Below, piece after piece: positions 32,882 to 41,175 of a DNA stretch of 64,000 bases. A program made the translations under genes and the position numbers. How positions within the stretch are numbered: position 1 is the stretch's first letter; every line of letters begins with the position of its first letter. Source of the stretch: Sphingorhabdus wooponensis (GTDB taxonomy: Bacteria > Pseudomonadota > Alphaproteobacteria > Sphingomonadales > Sphingomonadaceae); the NCBI RefSeq assembly GCF_003933235.1, contig NZ_RWJI01000001.1, forward strand, positions 440,001 through 504,000. The letters are read 5' to 3'. The notes below the pieces were generated by a model that did no database searches, was not told the DNA's origin, and saw nothing but the letters and a program-made list of their open reading frames with translations.

Positions 32882-33316
32882 ATGACTGTATGGTTTCACG
32901 AAAAGCTTGATCTTGCGGCACTGACTGCGAGTGGTGCGAATTGCATGCCCGGTTTTGTCGGCATTGAATTTGTCGATTATGGGGACAATTGGATTACAGC
33001 GCGGATGCCTGTGGATGCCCGCACAAAGCAACCTTATGGGCGGTTGCACGGCGGGGCGTCGGTGGTCTTGGCCGAAAGCGTGGGATCCACCGCAGCGGCG
33101 ATGACGGTGGATCCCAGCAAGTTTGCGACCGTGGGCATGGAAATTAACGCCAACCATATTCGCCCCGTTAAGGACGGCTTTGTCTTTGCCACAGCAACGT
33201 CGGAATCGATTGGCCGCACGACACAAATCTGGTCAATCCGGATAGAGGATGAGGCAGGAAAGCTGGTCTGCATCTCACGTATTACGATGGCGGTTATTTC
33301 TACCGACCGCGCATAA
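32882..33316 (+). CDS. PaaI-family hotdog thioesterase
   Basis: A 144-residue hotdog-fold thioesterase. The family motif GRLHGGASVVLAESVGSTAA (about residues 50-69) carries the HGG turn and the downstream catalytic Glu position of PaaI/YdiI enzymes. The central strand VGMEINANHIRPVKDG is typical. It probably hydrolyses an aryl- or acyl-CoA. ATG 32882 is chosen because an ATG at 32834 lies inside the repeat-derived sequence. It is followed after 78 bases by the hydrolase/flavin-reductase fusion. Confidence 0.88.
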   Translation: MTVWFHEKLDLAALTASGANCMPGFVGIEFVDYGDNWITARMPVDARTKQPYGRLHGGASVVLAESVGSTAAAMTVDPSKFATVGMEINANHIRPVKDGFVFATATSESIGRTTQIWSIRIEDEAGKLVCISRITMAVISTDRA

Positions 33317-33394
33317 TTTATTGCGTAAAAGACAGTAAGCGGGCACGGGTGGCCATAATATGACACCGTTAGACAGAATTTGGGGTTGAGGCGA

Positions 33395-34630
33395 ATGTCG
33401 CTACGTTATGTAAGAGAATTTAAGGGCTTTGCAGGCATCAGGCTGGAGGCCGACGATATCGGGTCCGCCGATGATCCGTCCATTGTCCTGCTGCATGGTT
33501 TTGGCCAGACTCGCAAAGTGTGGGAAGATGTCGCCATTGGTTTGGAACAAGCCGGACGCCATGTTATCAATGTCGATCTGCGCGGTCATGGCGGCAGCGA
33601 ATGGCCGTCCGATGGTCGGTATGATTTTACCGCTTATGTCGAAGATTTGCGCGCCGTTCTGGGCCAAATGCGCACACGCCCTGTGGTTGTTGCGGCATCC
33701 CACAGCGCATGGATTGCGACCATGGCCTTGGCTGAAGATGCCGCGACCTTGGCATCGGGCCTGATTTTCGTCGATCCGCCCGCGGACCATGATGCACAGG
33801 CGGTGCGTGCAGAGGCAGACCGTATGTCAGCCGCGCTTGGGCAAGGCTTAAACCACGCCGATTATGACAATGCGATATTTGCGGCTTTCGACACACATGG
33901 CGCGGGCGACGCGCTGTCGGAGGCTGCGGCGCATATTGGCCTGCCGTCGTTGATTATTCGTGGTGCCTTAGGCCAAGTTGACCCGGATGCGGCACAGCCC
34001 GCATTTGTGGACAGCCTTCCCAATGTAGAGGCGATTGACGTCGATGGCGGCGGTTTGTTGATCGTGGCCGAACGGGCAGAGGCATTTAACGGTGTGCTCA
34101 TTGACTTTTTGGAACGCAAGCAACCGCGCTTCATTCCGGAATATCGTTCCGGATCCGACGCGCGGACATTGCGGGATGCGATGGGCTGTTTTGCGACCGG
34201 TGTCACCATCATCACCGCGCATGCACCTGATGGACGGCCTGTTGGCTTAACCGCCAATAGCTTTACCAGCGTGTCGCTCGACCCGCCATTATTGCTGGTG
34301 TGCATCGCCAATGCTTCCGGCAGCGCAGAGGTTTTGCGCGGCATTGACGATTTTGCCGTCAATGTTCTGCAAATCGGGCAGCAGCCTGTCTCCAATCTGT
34401 TCGCTGGCAAAAGCGAGGATCGCTTTGCCGGAACGCGTTGGGAAGTGGGCGAATATGGCGCACCGATTTTGCCGAGCTCACTTGGCATATTTGAATGTAA
34501 GCGCCATGCATTGCATGAGGCGGGTGACCATTTCATCTTGGTCGGTCGCGTGGAAAAAGCGAGCTTTGAACCGCGCCGTGACCCATTGCTCTACTTCCGC
34601 GGCAAATACCGCCGCTTGCACTTTACTTAG
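33395..34630 (+). CDS. Fusion of a degenerate alpha/beta-hydrolase and a flavin reductase domain
   Basis: A 411-residue two-domain protein. Residues 1-240 are an alpha/beta-hydrolase with oxyanion loop LLHGFGQT (32-39), DLRGHGGSEWP (61-71) and Ser104 in ASHSAW, where both elbow glycines are replaced. The expected catalytic His before the ERAEAFN segment is Leu221, and no His occurs between residues 190 and 250, so the domain may not be catalytic. Residues 255-411 are a flavin reductase (DIM6/NTAB-type) with AMGCFATGVTIIT and GLTANSFTSVSLDPPLLLVCIA. Start is ATG 33395; TTG 33380 is possible. Its TAG stop is created by the MITE inserted at 34628. Confidence 0.88.
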   Translation: MSLRYVREFKGFAGIRLEADDIGSADDPSIVLLHGFGQTRKVWEDVAIGLEQAGRHVINVDLRGHGGSEWPSDGRYDFTAYVEDLRAVLGQMRTRPVVVAASHSAWIATMALAEDAATLASGLIFVDPPADHDAQAVRAEADRMSAALGQGLNHADYDNAIFAAFDTHGAGDALSEAAAHIGLPSLIIRGALGQVDPDAAQPAFVDSLPNVEAIDVDGGGLLIVAERAEAFNGVLIDFLERKQPRFIPEYRSGSDARTLRDAMGCFATGVTIITAHAPDGRPVGLTANSFTSVSLDPPLLLVCIANASGSAEVLRGIDDFAVNVLQIGQQPVSNLFAGKSEDRFAGTRWEVGEYGAPILPSSLGIFECKRHALHEAGDHFILVGRVEKASFEPRRDPLLYFRGKYRRLHFT

Positions 34631-34894
34631 GGTCAGGACCACTTAAATCCACCTTCACGGTTTGAGGCCATTTTGTTCAGTGCAAGACGGTAAGCGCAGG
34701 GCTTAGTGGTTCTAAGTCCAAGCTTGCCAACGTGGCAATGGACAATATGGGTCAAATCCGAAGGACGCCAAAATGGCTACGATCTCGAAACAAAATGCCC
34801 TTGCAGGCAAAATAACAGCCTGCGGCGGACATTTTACCTCGATATCTTTGCCATTTTGACGCCGCGAAGGTGTATTTAAGTGGCCCTGACCCTA
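34628..34894. mobile_element. MITE-like element with 29-bp terminal inverted repeats
   Basis: A 267-base non-coding element. Its ends, TAGGGTCAGGACCACTTAAA... at 34628-34656 and the matching reverse complement at 34866-34894, agree in 27 of 29 positions. A TA dinucleotide at each outer edge fits a TA target duplication, as with IS630/Tc1-mariner-type elements. The inside is rich in hairpins: TTGCCA-ACG-TGGCAA (34724-34738), GCAGGC/GCCTGC (about 34804-34822) and a 12/14 match between 34764-34777 and 34850-34863. It has no transposase, so a helper in trans is implied. It interrupts the stop codons of both convergent flanking genes. Confidence 0.85.
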
Positions 34895-35236
34895 AGGCAT
34901 TTTCATGTCAATGTCGTCGCGGCGGAACAGGTGCAGGAAATCGCCTTTAACGTCGGGAAAGGGCGGCTTATGTGACACTTTGCTGCGCCGCAGTGCCCAA
35001 TTAGCCCAATCCGCATATTCGGGATGATGCCGCGCAAGACGGGCATAACGCTTCTTTGCCCATAAGGAGTTTTTGAGAATCAGCGCCAGTCCGATGGGTA
35101 AAAGGATCAGCGGGCCTGGTCCAGGAACCGGACCAAGCAAAGGTGCGCCTAACAATATCAACCAACCCAATATCAGCATACACCAACGAAAGGCGTTGGA
35201 TTTGCTCCAGGATTTTGCGACAGTTTTTGTCATCAT
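34892..35236 (-). CDS. Small putative membrane protein with PGPGP motif
   Basis: A 114-residue protein, not matched to a defined function. An N-terminal basic segment (KTVAKSWSKSNAFRW) is followed by a hydrophobic hairpin of two transmembrane stretches separated by a Pro/Gly turn (GAPLLGPVPGPGPLILLPIGLALILK). A charged cytoplasmic tail (KKRYARLARHHPEYADWANWALRR) follows. This looks like the PGPGW group of small membrane proteins. ATG 35236 or 35233 is the likely start; the frame is open to 35269 but less plausible. Its TAG stop lies at the right end of the MITE; before insertion the stop would have been TAA. Confidence 0.7.
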   Translation of the reverse strand: MMTKTVAKSWSKSNAFRWCMLILGWLILLGAPLLGPVPGPGPLILLPIGLALILKNSLWAKKRYARLARHHPEYADWANWALRRSKVSHKPPFPDVKGDFLHLFRRDDIDMKMP

Positions 35237-35370
35237 CGATAATGTGGGGCAGGGTGGGCCGTCCCGCAAGTGACGCGATTATCGATTGAGCGCGTTTATA
35301 ACACAATAGATTCATTTTTTTGACGTAAATGGACTGTAATTTCCAGAATCAGCATTATGTTGGAATAATC

Positions 35371-35769
35371 GTGACCAAAGCACTATCCCACTTTCATCCT
35401 ATCGGCGTACTGCCGTCTGACATCGACTTCATGGGGCATGTGAACAATGCGCGCTACCTGAACTGGGTGCAAGAGGCGGTCTTGGCGCATTGGAACAAGC
35501 TTGCCCCGCCAGAGGCGGCTGCGAAATATCTGTGGGTCGCGCTCAAGCATGAGATTACCTACCGCAAACCAGCATTTTTGAATGACGAGGTGATTGCATC
35601 GGTGGTGCTTGAAAAGGTGCTGGGCGCGCGTTCATTTTACGAAACGGTGATCAAGCGTGGCGAGGATGTTCTTGCCGAGGTCAAGTCGAGCTGGTGCTGC
35701 ATTGACGCAAAAACGTTACGGCCTGCAAGGATTGCGGCCGATGTGCAGGCATATTTTTTCCCGAAATAA
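35371..35769 (+). CDS. Acyl-CoA thioesterase, 4HBT/FatB-like hotdog fold
   Basis: A 132-residue hotdog protein with the catalytic-loop motif VLPSDIDFMGHVNNARYLNWVQEA near the N-terminus, the Asp/Asn pattern of 4HBT thioesterases, and ITYRKPAFLNDEV in the second strand. GTG 35371 has GGA six bases upstream and gives a normal N-terminus. ATG 35329 would add 14 residues that look unlike the family. It is unpaired with neighbours: a small membrane protein gene lies divergently upstream and cysH converges downstream. Cytoplasmic hydrolysis of acyl-CoA is likely; substrate unknown. Confidence 0.85.
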   Translation: MTKALSHFHPIGVLPSDIDFMGHVNNARYLNWVQEAVLAHWNKLAPPEAAAKYLWVALKHEITYRKPAFLNDEVIASVVLEKVLGARSFYETVIKRGEDVLAEVKSSWCCIDAKTLRPARIAADVQAYFFPK

Positions 35770-35790
35770 TCTTGCCCGAAACGGCGAGGA

Positions 35791-36561
35791 TTAGAAAATA
35801 GGGTCGTCCGCGCCATCGCCAATTGGCGTCACGGCATTGTGTATCCCACATTCCACCTTGTCCCAGCCCTTCCAACGGCCCGAGCGCGGGTCTTCGCCCG
35901 GCGCGACTTTGGTGGTGCAGGGGGAGCAGCCGATGGATGGATAACCAAGCTGTACCAAGGGATGCGCGGGCAAGCTGTGTTCGGCCATATAAGCGTCGAT
36001 CTTGGTTTGGTCCCAATCGGCGAGCGGGTTGACCTTCAAACGGCCATTTTTAACCTCAAAACGGGGCAGGGCGCGGCGTGTGGACGATTGAAACGCCTTA
36101 CGTCCGGTAAACTGCGCATCAAAACCGGCCAATGCGGCATTCAGCGGCAGAACTTTGCGGATGTCACAGCAGCCATCGGGGTCATAAGACCAACGTAGGC
36201 CCGTTGCATCCTTTTGTTGGAGCAAAATAGGGTCGGGCGTCAGGATGCGTAAATCCAACAAACCGAGCTTCGACCGGAGCGCTTCCCGATAATCTATCGT
36301 CTCGGGAAAATGCTTGCCTGTGTCTAAGAACAAGACAGGTAATGTCGGATCAATGCTTGCAATGAGGTGGAGTAATACCGCGCTTTCAGCGCCGAAGCTG
36401 GAGACCACAGCGGCATCGCCCAACATATTTTCGCGCAACAAGATAGTCAGCATCTCGACCGTATCACGGCCCCGGAACATGTTATTCAGGCGCACTGCGT
36501 CGCCGTCTGTATATCGCGGGGCGGTGTTGATACGATCAGCGATGCGGACCATATTATCCAT
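35791..36561 (-). CDS. cysH: Phosphoadenylyl/adenylyl-sulfate reductase
   Basis: A 256-residue CysH that reduces activated sulfate to sulfite with thioredoxin or glutaredoxin. The ATP-pyrophosphatase-like fold includes VVSSFGAESAVLLHLIA, an SFGxESxVLL loop that binds the sulfonucleotide. The pairs DGCCDIRK and GCSPC supply four Cys for a [4Fe-4S] cluster, so this is the APS-reductase-like type. The catalytic Cys is in VECGIH near the C-terminus. ATG 36561 overlaps the DUF934 gene by eight bases; longer readings cut deeper into that gene. Last gene of the cobA-DUF2849-cysI-DUF934-cysH operon. Confidence 0.95.
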   Translation of the reverse strand: MDNMVRIADRINTAPRYTDGDAVRLNNMFRGRDTVEMLTILLRENMLGDAAVVSSFGAESAVLLHLIASIDPTLPVLFLDTGKHFPETIDYREALRSKLGLLDLRILTPDPILLQQKDATGLRWSYDPDGCCDIRKVLPLNAALAGFDAQFTGRKAFQSSTRRALPRFEVKNGRLKVNPLADWDQTKIDAYMAEHSLPAHPLVQLGYPSIGCSPCTTKVAPGEDPRSGRWKGWDKVECGIHNAVTPIGDGADDPIF

Positions 36562-36976
36562 GCCGTAGCTTCCAAATAGGTACAACGCTATCGGCGGCCC
36601 CTTGATAGGCATGGTCATAATTCGCGAGCGCACGGGCGACCGCCTCGGGGTTTAACGAGGCTTCGGGTGCGAAGCTGTCAAAGCCGCAGCGGCGCATATA
36701 TGCAATCTGGTCAACCAAAACGTCACCTTGCGCACGCAATTCGCCTTGATACCCAGCCTCCCGCAATATGCGGGCGGCGCTATAGCCCCGTCCATCGCGA
36801 AATTTGGGGAAGGCCACCTCGATCAACGTTAACCGGTCGAGAAAAGGAATTAAGGCCCGTGCATCATCATCCGGTTCCAACCTAACAGCGGTGGCATTGG
36901 ATTGGTCCAGAAACGCATCCAGCGTGACCGACGGTTGTTCCGTCACTTCATCGGTGCGGTAACGAAACTCAACCAT
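36554..36976 (-). CDS. DUF934 protein of the sulfate-reduction operon
   Basis: A 140-residue DUF934 protein with the family segments DDDARALIPFLDRLTLIEVAFPKFRDGRGYSAARILREAGY and LRAQGDVLVDQIAYMRRCGFDSF. DUF934 genes are constantly found between cysI and cysH in proteobacteria, but no activity is assigned. They may be assembly or electron-transfer helpers of sulfite reductase. ATG 36976 overlaps the end of cysI by eight bases, and the 3' end overlaps cysH by eight. The frame stays open upstream into cysI but the extension is not conserved. Confidence 0.92.
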   Translation of the reverse strand: MVEFRYRTDEVTEQPSVTLDAFLDQSNATAVRLEPDDDARALIPFLDRLTLIEVAFPKFRDGRGYSAARILREAGYQGELRAQGDVLVDQIAYMRRCGFDSFAPEASLNPEAVARALANYDHAYQGAADSVVPIWKLRHG

Positions 36977-38597
36977 AAATCGCCTCCTTAAAGGGTTCGA
37001 GGCCGACACGGCGATAGGTGTCGACGAAGCGTTCATCACCCTGCCGCAGTGCCTTATAGACCTCGGTCGCCTTTTCCACCGCATCGACAACGCCGTCTTC
37101 GTCAAAGCCGGGGCCAATGATTTTCCCGATGCTGACGTCTTCAGCGCCAGAGCCACCAAAGGTCAGCTGGTAATTTTCCACGCCTTTTTTATCGACGCCC
37201 AATATGCCGATATGTCCGGCATGATGATGGCCGCAGGCGTTGATGCAGCCTGAAATTTTAAGCTTCAGCTCGCCTAGATCACGCTGCCGGTCCATGTCGG
37301 CAAAACGTGTCGCAATTTTCTGCGCGACGGGGATCGAACGGGCATTGGCAAGGCTGCAATAATCAAGGCCAGGGCAGGCTATGATATCGCTAATCAGGTC
37401 AAGATTGGCATCGGCCAATTCGGCATCGCGCAAGGCCTGCCACACGGCATAAAGGTCGCGCTTTGCGACATAAGGCAACACGATATTCTGCGCATGGGTG
37501 ACGCGCAATTCGTCAAAGCTGTATTTTTCCGCGAGGTCAGCCATGATGTCAATTTGCTTTGATGTCGCATCGCCAGGGATACCGCCAATAGGCTTCAAAC
37601 TGATGTTGACGATCGCGTAACCCGCTTGCTTGTGCGGCTTCACATTTTGGTCAAGCCATAGGGCAAAATCGAGATCATTGCGGTCCGGTTCTACATTTGC
37701 GGCATCATAAGCTGGCGGCGCAAAAAAGGCGCTGATGCGTTCCAGTTCAGCCAAAGGCGGATCAATGCCCAAGGTTTTCACATGCGCGAATTCCTCGGCC
37801 ACTTGACGGCGGTATTCGTCCGCGCCGATTTCATGAATCAGGATCTTGATCCGCGCCTTGTACATATTGTCCCGCCGCCCGTAGCGGTTGTATACACGCA
37901 GGCAGGCCTCAAGATAACTCAACAGATCGTCTGCCTTGACGAACGGGTTGATCTCGGGCGCGATCATGGGCGTGCGGCCCATGCCGCCACCGACAAAGAC
38001 GCGCGCGCCCAGTTCGCCATCTTGGCGGACAAGTTCCAGTCCGATGTCGTGCAAGCGCATCGCAGCTCGGTCTTCCGATGACGCAATCACCGCGATTTTG
38101 AACTTGCGGGGCAGATAGCTGAATTCCGGATGGAAGGTTGACCATTGGCGCAGCAATTCCGCCCAAGGACGCGGGTCGGTGACTTCGTCGGCCGCAGCGC
38201 CCGCATATTGATCGGACGAAATGTTGCGGATGCAGTTGCCGCTTGTCTGAATGGCATGCATCTCAACGGTGGCCAGTTCTTCTAATATGTCGGCACAATC
38301 CTCCAGCTTGATCCAGTTATACTGAATATTCTGGCGCGTGGTGAAATGGCCGTAATCGCGGTCATATTTGCGCGCGATATGCGCGAGCATGCGCATTTGC
38401 CGTGAATCGAGCGTGCCATAAGGAATGGCAACGCGCAGCATATAGGCATGCAATTGGAGATAGAGGCCGTTCATCAACCGCAAGGGTTTGAACTGGTCTT
38501 CCGTCATTTCACCTGCAATGCGGCGATTTATTTGGTCACGAAATTCGGCGACGCGCGCGTCCACCATAGCTTGGTCATAATTGTCATATTTATACAT
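36969..38597 (-). CDS. cysI: Assimilatory nitrite/sulfite reductase hemoprotein
   Basis: A 542-residue siroheme-[4Fe-4S] enzyme that reduces sulfite to sulfide. The two repeated ferredoxin-like domains include LRMLAHIARKYDRDYGHFTTRQNIQYNW and the substrate-binding TSGNCIRNISSD. The cluster ligands lie in CPGLDYCSLANA and SGCINACGHHH. No cysJ flavoprotein is present, so reduced ferredoxin or another donor probably feeds it. It starts MYKYDNYDQ at ATG 38597, right behind DUF2849. Part of a five-gene operon. Confidence 0.95.
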   Translation of the reverse strand: MYKYDNYDQAMVDARVAEFRDQINRRIAGEMTEDQFKPLRLMNGLYLQLHAYMLRVAIPYGTLDSRQMRMLAHIARKYDRDYGHFTTRQNIQYNWIKLEDCADILEELATVEMHAIQTSGNCIRNISSDQYAGAAADEVTDPRPWAELLRQWSTFHPEFSYLPRKFKIAVIASSEDRAAMRLHDIGLELVRQDGELGARVFVGGGMGRTPMIAPEINPFVKADDLLSYLEACLRVYNRYGRRDNMYKARIKILIHEIGADEYRRQVAEEFAHVKTLGIDPPLAELERISAFFAPPAYDAANVEPDRNDLDFALWLDQNVKPHKQAGYAIVNISLKPIGGIPGDATSKQIDIMADLAEKYSFDELRVTHAQNIVLPYVAKRDLYAVWQALRDAELADANLDLISDIIACPGLDYCSLANARSIPVAQKIATRFADMDRQRDLGELKLKISGCINACGHHHAGHIGILGVDKKGVENYQLTFGGSGAEDVSIGKIIGPGFDEDGVVDAVEKATEVYKALRQGDERFVDTYRRVGLEPFKEAIYG

Positions 38598-38598
38598 G

Positions 38599-38895
38599 TC
38601 AGATTATCCAATCACCAGCCGCAGGATCGGCAGGCTTGAGTGTGAGGTCCGTGCGGACGGTTGGTCCCAGCGCGCGAATGCGGTCCTTGATATGCGCTGG
38701 GCGCGGGCCATTTTCGGTTGGCAGCGCATCAATGATATAAGGCGCGTTGACGCGGCGTGCGCCTTCTTCGGCGTGGAGTATCGCCTCGCCCTGTTCGCCA
38801 ACATCGGCGGCATCTTCGACATGGATGGACCAGCCATTGCCCGTCCACCATGTGACAGCGCCAGACACCAAATCATTTCCCGTCAGTAATTTCAC
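38599..38895 (-). CDS. DUF2849 protein
   Basis: A 98-residue small protein of DUF2849, with MKLLTGNDLVSGAVTWW at the N-terminus and ALGPTVRTDLTLKPAD at the C-terminus. It sits between cobA and cysI, the position it takes in many alphaproteobacteria, and its ATG overlaps the cobA stop (ATGA). The family has no proven function. Constant linkage suggests a role in siroheme or sulfite-reductase supply. No catalytic motif is visible. Confidence 0.88.
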   Translation of the reverse strand: MKLLTGNDLVSGAVTWWTGNGWSIHVEDAADVGEQGEAILHAEEGARRVNAPYIIDALPTENGPRPAHIKDRIRALGPTVRTDLTLKPADPAAGDWII

Positions 38896-39659
38896 GCAAT
38901 TTTCTCCGCCTGTTTGGCAAAATGGTACAAACGATCTTCGGCATCAGATTTCAGGACGACATCGCCGACAATGATGATGGCGGGCGACATCACGCCTTCG
39001 CGCGCGATCATGTCGCCTAGGTCGGTTAAAATAGTACGCATCGCGCGGGCATTGGGCCGTGTCGCGCGCTCCAGCACAGCGACGGGCGTGTCGGGCGACA
39101 GGCCATCGCTAATAAGCTTTTCGGTAATGTCCGCCGCTGTTGCGATACCCATGTAAATGACCAAAGTGCGGCCTTTACCCGCAAGGCCCGCCCAATTCTG
39201 GTCTGTCAGGCCCTTGCATTGGCCAGCGACGAAAGTCACCGCGCTGGCGGCATCACGGTGGGTCAGCGGTAACATTGTCGCAGCTGCCCCGCCCATCGCG
39301 GCAGATATGCCGGGAACAACCTCCACATCAATGCCCGCATCGTGGCAGGCCTCGGCCTCTTCACCGCCACGTCCGAAAATAAACGGGTCGCCGCCTTTTA
39401 ACCGCACGACCTTATGACCGGCCTGCGCCTCACGGACGAGAATATCGTTGATGCCGTTCTGCGGCACCGAATGGCGTGAACGGCTTTTGGCGACAGAAAT
39501 CAGCCGTGCGGCGGGATTGATGAGCGCCATTATCGCGTCATCCACTAGGCCGTCATGCACCACAACGTCCGCGGACGAAATCAACCGTACCGCTTTCACG
39601 GTCAGCAATTCGGGGTCACCGGGGCCAGCGCCCACCAAATATACGCGTGCTTGTTCCAT
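38892..39659 (-). CDS. cobA: Uroporphyrinogen-III C-methyltransferase
   Basis: A 255-residue SUMT that adds two methyl groups to uroporphyrinogen III, the first step towards siroheme for CysI. Signatures include VYLVGAGPGDPELLTVKA (SAM-binding start), VRLKGGDPFIFGRGGEEAEA and VVPGISAAMGG, with a TxR-like region late in the protein. It is a stand-alone methyltransferase without the dehydrogenase/ferrochelatase part of CysG. First gene of the operon, starting at ATG 39659. The upstream 87 bp to selO hold no visible gene. Confidence 0.96.
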   Translation of the reverse strand: MEQARVYLVGAGPGDPELLTVKAVRLISSADVVVHDGLVDDAIMALINPAARLISVAKSRSRHSVPQNGINDILVREAQAGHKVVRLKGGDPFIFGRGGEEAEACHDAGIDVEVVPGISAAMGGAAATMLPLTHRDAASAVTFVAGQCKGLTDQNWAGLAGKGRTLVIYMGIATAADITEKLISDGLSPDTPVAVLERATRPNARAMRTILTDLGDMIAREGVMSPAIIIVGDVVLKSDAEDRLYHFAKQAEKIA

Positions 39660-39746
39660 CCTGCTGTAATGGGCAATTGTGCCGCCAGCATCAAATCAGG
39701 ATAAGTTGGCCAAGGCTTAGAAGAACTTTAGCGTCTCATTGTGCCG

Positions 39747-41138
39747 TTACAAATTCGGCGTCATATGGGCTTGCCCCATTTCGCGAATAGCATGGATTTT
39801 GCTCTGTATCGGTTCCCAGTCATCCTTTTCGGATATGGCCTGCCAGATATCTTCGACCTCATGGATCAACATCGAACAGATCGCGCCTTTCGACCAATAG
39901 GCGTGCCGGTTCCCCTCCACAGGCGCGTAATCGCGCAACAAAGCGGCAAAAGCGGATTCATATTCGCCGGTGGCGTCGCCTGCGTTCGCATTACAATGAC
40001 GATAAAGGTAGAAGAATTGATCGATGGCGATTTTCTCCCGCGCCATTGTGCGTTCTGCAGCCTCGACCAGTTGCCGGTCCAATGCCTCTCCGCGTGACGC
40101 CACGCCCAAGCGCCACAGAAAGCGCCGTATGACGGCCTGTTGATACAGGGCCGGAAAACGCTCCAGCGCGGCAATCAATGGCGGCGCGTCAGACACTAGA
40201 CGCAGCGCCACCGCCAACTGCCCCAAGTTCCAATGCAGCGCCTCGGCCTGTCTGCCAAAGGCGTAAAGGCCAGACTCGTCAAAATAAGCTGCGGTGAATT
40301 GCGGGTCCCAATATTCGGTGAAGCGCCAAGGCCCATAATCGAAACTCTCACCGGTGATATTGATATTGTCGGTGTTAAGCACGCCATGGACAAAGCCCGC
40401 GACCATATAGGATGCGGCAAGGTCAGCGACCCGTTCCACCGCCAGTCCAAGCAATTGTGCCGCAGGATTTTCCGTTAGGGCAACATCGTAAAGTTGCGTC
40501 AGGCAATAAGCGATGAGCTGTTGCATGAATTCGGTATCGCCCTCGGCAGCGACGCGCTGAAAACTGCCAATGCGGATATGGCTATGGCTCAACCGGACCA
40601 TCACCGCCGATCGTGTGGGGGAGGGTTCATCGCCGCGTATCAATTCTTCGCCGGTTTCAATGATGGAAAATGTTTTGGAGGTGTTGACGCCCAAAGCCTC
40701 CAGCATTTCCGTGGCCAATATTTCGCGCACCCCACCTTTAAGCGTCAGGCGGCCATCGCCACGGCGGCTGTAGGGGGTGGTTCCCGACCCCTTGGTCGCG
40801 AGGTCAAGCAAGCGGCCGTCGCCATCGCGCATTTGCGCAAACAGGAAACCGCGACCATCGCCAATGTCGGGATTATACACGCGAAACTGGTGGCCATGAT
40901 AACGCAAAGCCAGTGGTTCGGGCATATTGTCGGGCAATGGATCAAAGCGGCCAAAGTGGCGGACCCAGGCGGTGTCATCATAGTCCGCTAGCCCGACTGT
41001 TGCCGCCCAACGATCATTACGAAAGCGCAAGATTGTTTTCGGAAAATGCGCAGGTCGCACGGCGTCACCCATTTTTGCGCCAAGACTGGCGATTTGTGGA
41101 TCAGGGCGGTAGAGGGAAGCGAAAGGTTTCATAATCAT
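39747..41138 (-). CDS. selO: Protein adenylyltransferase SelO (YdiU family)
   Basis: A 463-residue pseudokinase-fold enzyme. SelO transfers AMP to protein Ser/Thr/Tyr residues, linked to redox regulation in E. coli and mitochondria. Visible motifs include KGSGTTPYSRRGDGRLTLKGGVRE (nucleotide and phosphate binding), MEALGV-like EMLEALGVNTSK, and the metal-binding NTDNINITGESFDYGPW. A C-terminal selenocysteine or Cys disulfide motif known from some members is not visible. It lies alone on the minus strand, upstream of cobA and divergent from the glycosyltransferase gene. Confidence 0.94.
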   Translation of the reverse strand: MIMKPFASLYRPDPQIASLGAKMGDAVRPAHFPKTILRFRNDRWAATVGLADYDDTAWVRHFGRFDPLPDNMPEPLALRYHGHQFRVYNPDIGDGRGFLFAQMRDGDGRLLDLATKGSGTTPYSRRGDGRLTLKGGVREILATEMLEALGVNTSKTFSIIETGEELIRGDEPSPTRSAVMVRLSHSHIRIGSFQRVAAEGDTEFMQQLIAYCLTQLYDVALTENPAAQLLGLAVERVADLAASYMVAGFVHGVLNTDNINITGESFDYGPWRFTEYWDPQFTAAYFDESGLYAFGRQAEALHWNLGQLAVALRLVSDAPPLIAALERFPALYQQAVIRRFLWRLGVASRGEALDRQLVEAAERTMAREKIAIDQFFYLYRHCNANAGDATGEYESAFAALLRDYAPVEGNRHAYWSKGAICSMLIHEVEDIWQAISEKDDWEPIQSKIHAIREMGQAHMTPNL

Positions 41139-41175
41139 CTAACGCATCTGGGCGGTGCATAAGGGAAAGGCAAGT

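Noticed and set aside
39660-39746. Possible sulfur-responsive riboswitch before cobA
   Set aside because: The gap is only 87 bases and shows no SAM-type structure that I can support.
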